Assembly (NCBI GenBank): GCA_023393655.1
Contig: JAEWKP010000390.1
Coordinates: forward strand, 1 to 5,990
Direction of reading: 5' to 3'
DNA: 5,990 nucleotides
From: Pseudomonadota bacterium
GTDB taxonomy: Bacteria; Pseudomonadota; Alphaproteobacteria; Rhizobiales; Beijerinckiaceae
The notes under the pieces are model-generated. The model ran no database searches. It saw only the letters and a list, made by a program, of their open reading frames with translations, and had not been told where the DNA came from. Below are positions 4,525 to 5,990 of this stretch, piece after piece. The position numbers were made by a program, and so were the translations under genes. Positions within the stretch are counted from its first letter, which is position 1, and each line of letters opens with the position of its first letter.

Positions 4525-5990
4525 CAGGCCCGGCGAACGTTCCAGAACAACGGAGACGACGCAGTCAGGATGCCTTGCAGATTGCTGCGATAGGCCGTCT
4601 TCGGAATGATCTGCCCAAGCGGCACGACAGGCACGGTGTCGAGCGCGCTGCGCTGGATATCGTCGAGCAGCTTCTGCGCCTGCCCCTCGTCGGTGCTGGC
4701 CAGCCACTGCGCGGTGAGGCTCTCCATCTCCGGGCTGTCGTGCCAGCCGAACCAGCCGGACCCGCCGGCTCCGCGGATATAGAGATTCTCCGCCGGATTC
4801 GTGACTGAGGAGCCCGGCCAGTTGGTGTGGAAGATGCTCCAGCCGCCGCGTTCCACCGGCTCCTTCGAGGTGCGGCGCTGGACGACGGTGCCCCAGTCCA
4901 TGGTCTGCACATCGACATTCAGGCCGAGGCGCTTCAGCAGATCGGCCGTGATGTCGCCGAGCGGCGCGATCAGCGGATGGTCCGCGGCGTGCAGCATGAC
5001 GATCTTCTCGCCCTTGTAGCCGGAGGCCTCGATCGCGGCCCGGGCGGCTTTCAGGTCCGGCGGCTGCTTCATGATCCCGGCGCCGAGCTCCTTCACGCCC
5101 GGCAGCCCGCAGGGGAACATCGCCCGGCAGACGCGGTAGCTCTTGACATCGCCCGCCATCACCGTCTGCATGTAGTCGTCCTGCGTGACGGCCGCGAGGA
5201 TGGCCCGCCGCAGCGCAGGGTTGTTGAACGGCGCCTCGAGATGGTTGAAGCGCATGCCGAGGATGAGGCCGTAGGGGTCGAGCGTGCTGGTGGTGACGTC
5301 CTTGTCCGAGGTGAGCGTCGACATGAGGTCGGGCAGGGGGCGTTCCCACCAGTCGACCTCGCCGCGCTGAAGCGCATTCGCCGCGGTCGCCGCATCGGTG
5401 ATGACGTGCCATTCGAGGCGGTCGAAGTTCACGCGCTTGCCGCCCGCCGTCCAGTTGGCGGGTTCCTCGCGCGGCACATAGCCTTCGAACTTCTCGTAGA
5501 CGATCCGCGAGCCAGGGACGAATTCGTTGGCGACGAAGCGGAACGGCCCCGATCCCACCATTTCCTTGACGGGCGTCATCGGATCGGAATTTGCGATCCT
5601 CTCCGGCATGATGAAGGCGGCCGAAGAGTGCGGCTTGCCGAGCGCGCGCAGGAATTGCGGGAAGGGCCGCTTCAGCCTGACGCGGATCGTCTTGTCGTCG
5701 ACGGCCTGCCATTCGTCGACGACCGTGCCCAGCGCCTGGCCGAAGCTGTCGCGCGTGCTCCAGCGCTTGAGGCTGGCCACGCAATCGTGCGCACGGACCG
5801 GCTCGCCATCGTGGAATTTGAGGCCGTCGCGCAGCTTGATCTCATAGGTCTTGCCGTCGTCCGCGGTCGTGGCGCCCGCGGCCATCTGCGGCTGTGGCCG
5901 CAACTTGTCGTCGACCGCGAAGAGGTTGTCGAACACGCAGTAGCCATGCGTGGTCGAGACCGCTGCCGTCGTCACCACCGGGTCGAGGAT
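4524..5990 (-). CDS. ABC transporter substrate-binding protein, family 5 (peptide/dipeptide type), 5' end outside the window
   Basis: The frame is open from the right edge to the TGA at 4524-4526, giving 488 residues (numbered from the edge, beginning ILDPVVTTAAV). A GTG at 5978 is in frame but is not the true start: the ILDP codons before it fit the usual 'LDP' segment of mature family members, so roughly 30-50 residues including an export signal are missing. Family marks are DGKTYEIKLRDGLKFHDGEP (45-64), the strand and loop near the start of SBP_bac_5 domains, then a helix like 'A.DV..S..RW' (68-77) with Cys70 where Val is common, and MVGSGPFRF (144-152). Another is NNPALRRAILAAV (256-268), the segment where ligand-pocket helices begin in DppA/OppA-type proteins. 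CRAMFPC (288-294) has two close cysteines that could form a disulfide in the periplasm. These proteins deliver peptides or other substrates, including glutathione, nickel or opines, to an ABC importer; the ligand here is unknown. Its permease and ATPase partners are not in the window. Confidence 0.93.
   Translation of the reverse strand: MLDPVVTTAAVSTTHGYCVFDNLFAVDDKLRPQPQMAAGATTADDGKTYEIKLRDGLKFHDGEPVRAHDCVASLKRWSTRDSFGQALGTVVDEWQAVDDKTIRVRLKRPFPQFLRALGKPHSSAAFIMPERIANSDPMTPVKEMVGSGPFRFVANEFVPGSRIVYEKFEGYVPREEPANWTAGGKRVNFDRLEWHVITDAATAANALQRGEVDWWERPLPDLMSTLTSDKDVTTSTLDPYGLILGMRFNHLEAPFNNPALRRAILAAVTQDDYMQTVMAGDVKSYRVCRAMFPCGLPGVKELGAGIMKQPPDLKAARAAIEASGYKGEKIVMLHAADHPLIAPLGDITADLLKRLGLNVDVQTMDWGTVVQRRTSKEPVERGGWSIFHTNWPGSSVTNPAENLYIRGAGGSGWFGWHDSPEMESLTAQWLASTDEGQAQKLLDDIQRSALDTVPVVPLGQIIPKTAYRSNLQGILTASSPLFWNVRRA

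Noticed and set aside
4300..4593. Small plus-strand gene with a possible AGGAG-GTG start at 4396
   Set aside because: It would be translated across a perfect terminator stem and overlaps the 3' end of the convergent gene. The product has no recognisable feature.
4420..5784. Minus-strand open frame (454 codons) in another frame of the solute-binding gene
   Set aside because: The frame ending at 4524 carries clear SBP family 5 sequence. This one is R/A/G/P-rich and runs through the 4444-4477 terminator.
1..5990. tRNA or rRNA genes, insertion sequences, CRISPR arrays, tandem repeats, phage or defence genes
   Set aside because: Reading both strands showed no cloverleaf, transposase, regularly spaced repeat or defence-type domain; the region looks like ordinary chromosome.

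Overview
The window is GC-rich (visibly well over 60%, with strong G/C at third codon positions) and gene-dense. Together with the protein families this suggests a chromosomal segment of an alphaproteobacterium, probably of the Hyphomicrobiales (Rhizobiales). That placement is an inference from composition and general protein character, not from a marker gene. I see no mobile element, tRNA, rRNA or CRISPR array.

Layout, left to right. (1) 1-143, plus strand: the last 46 codons of a membrane protein, probably an ABC-transporter permease. (2) 151-177: a perfect GC-rich hairpin between convergent stop codons. (3) 178-2010, minus strand: a complete 610-residue ABC transporter half-protein with fused membrane and ATPase domains, of the YddA/SbmA-BacA-like group. 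(4) 2011-2291: a divergent intergenic region holding a two-tiered inverted repeat at 2191-2232. (5) 2292-3299, plus strand: dusA, tRNA-dihydrouridine synthase. (6) 3396-4280, plus strand: a PhzF-family isomerase/epimerase-like protein, possibly co-transcribed with dusA. (7) 4281-4523: a convergent intergenic region with a strong bidirectional rho-independent terminator at 4444-4477 and a weaker hairpin on each side. (8) 4524-5990, minus strand: a family 5 (peptide/dipeptide-type) periplasmic solute-binding protein whose N-terminus, including the expected signal peptide, lies beyond the right edge.

How the genes relate. The two edge genes are probably parts of two separate ABC transport loci whose other components are outside the window. 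The middle block is a divergent pair: an ABC half-transporter on one side, and dusA plus the PhzF-like gene on the other. Nothing ties these into one pathway. The PhzF-like protein has no phenazine-pathway gene beside it and carries Ile where the characterised enzyme has an active-site Ser, so its substrate is unknown. I found no convincing previously undescribed system. The best leads are the nested inverted repeat before dusA, the altered PhzF motif, and a possible structured RNA before the 4444-4477 terminator.
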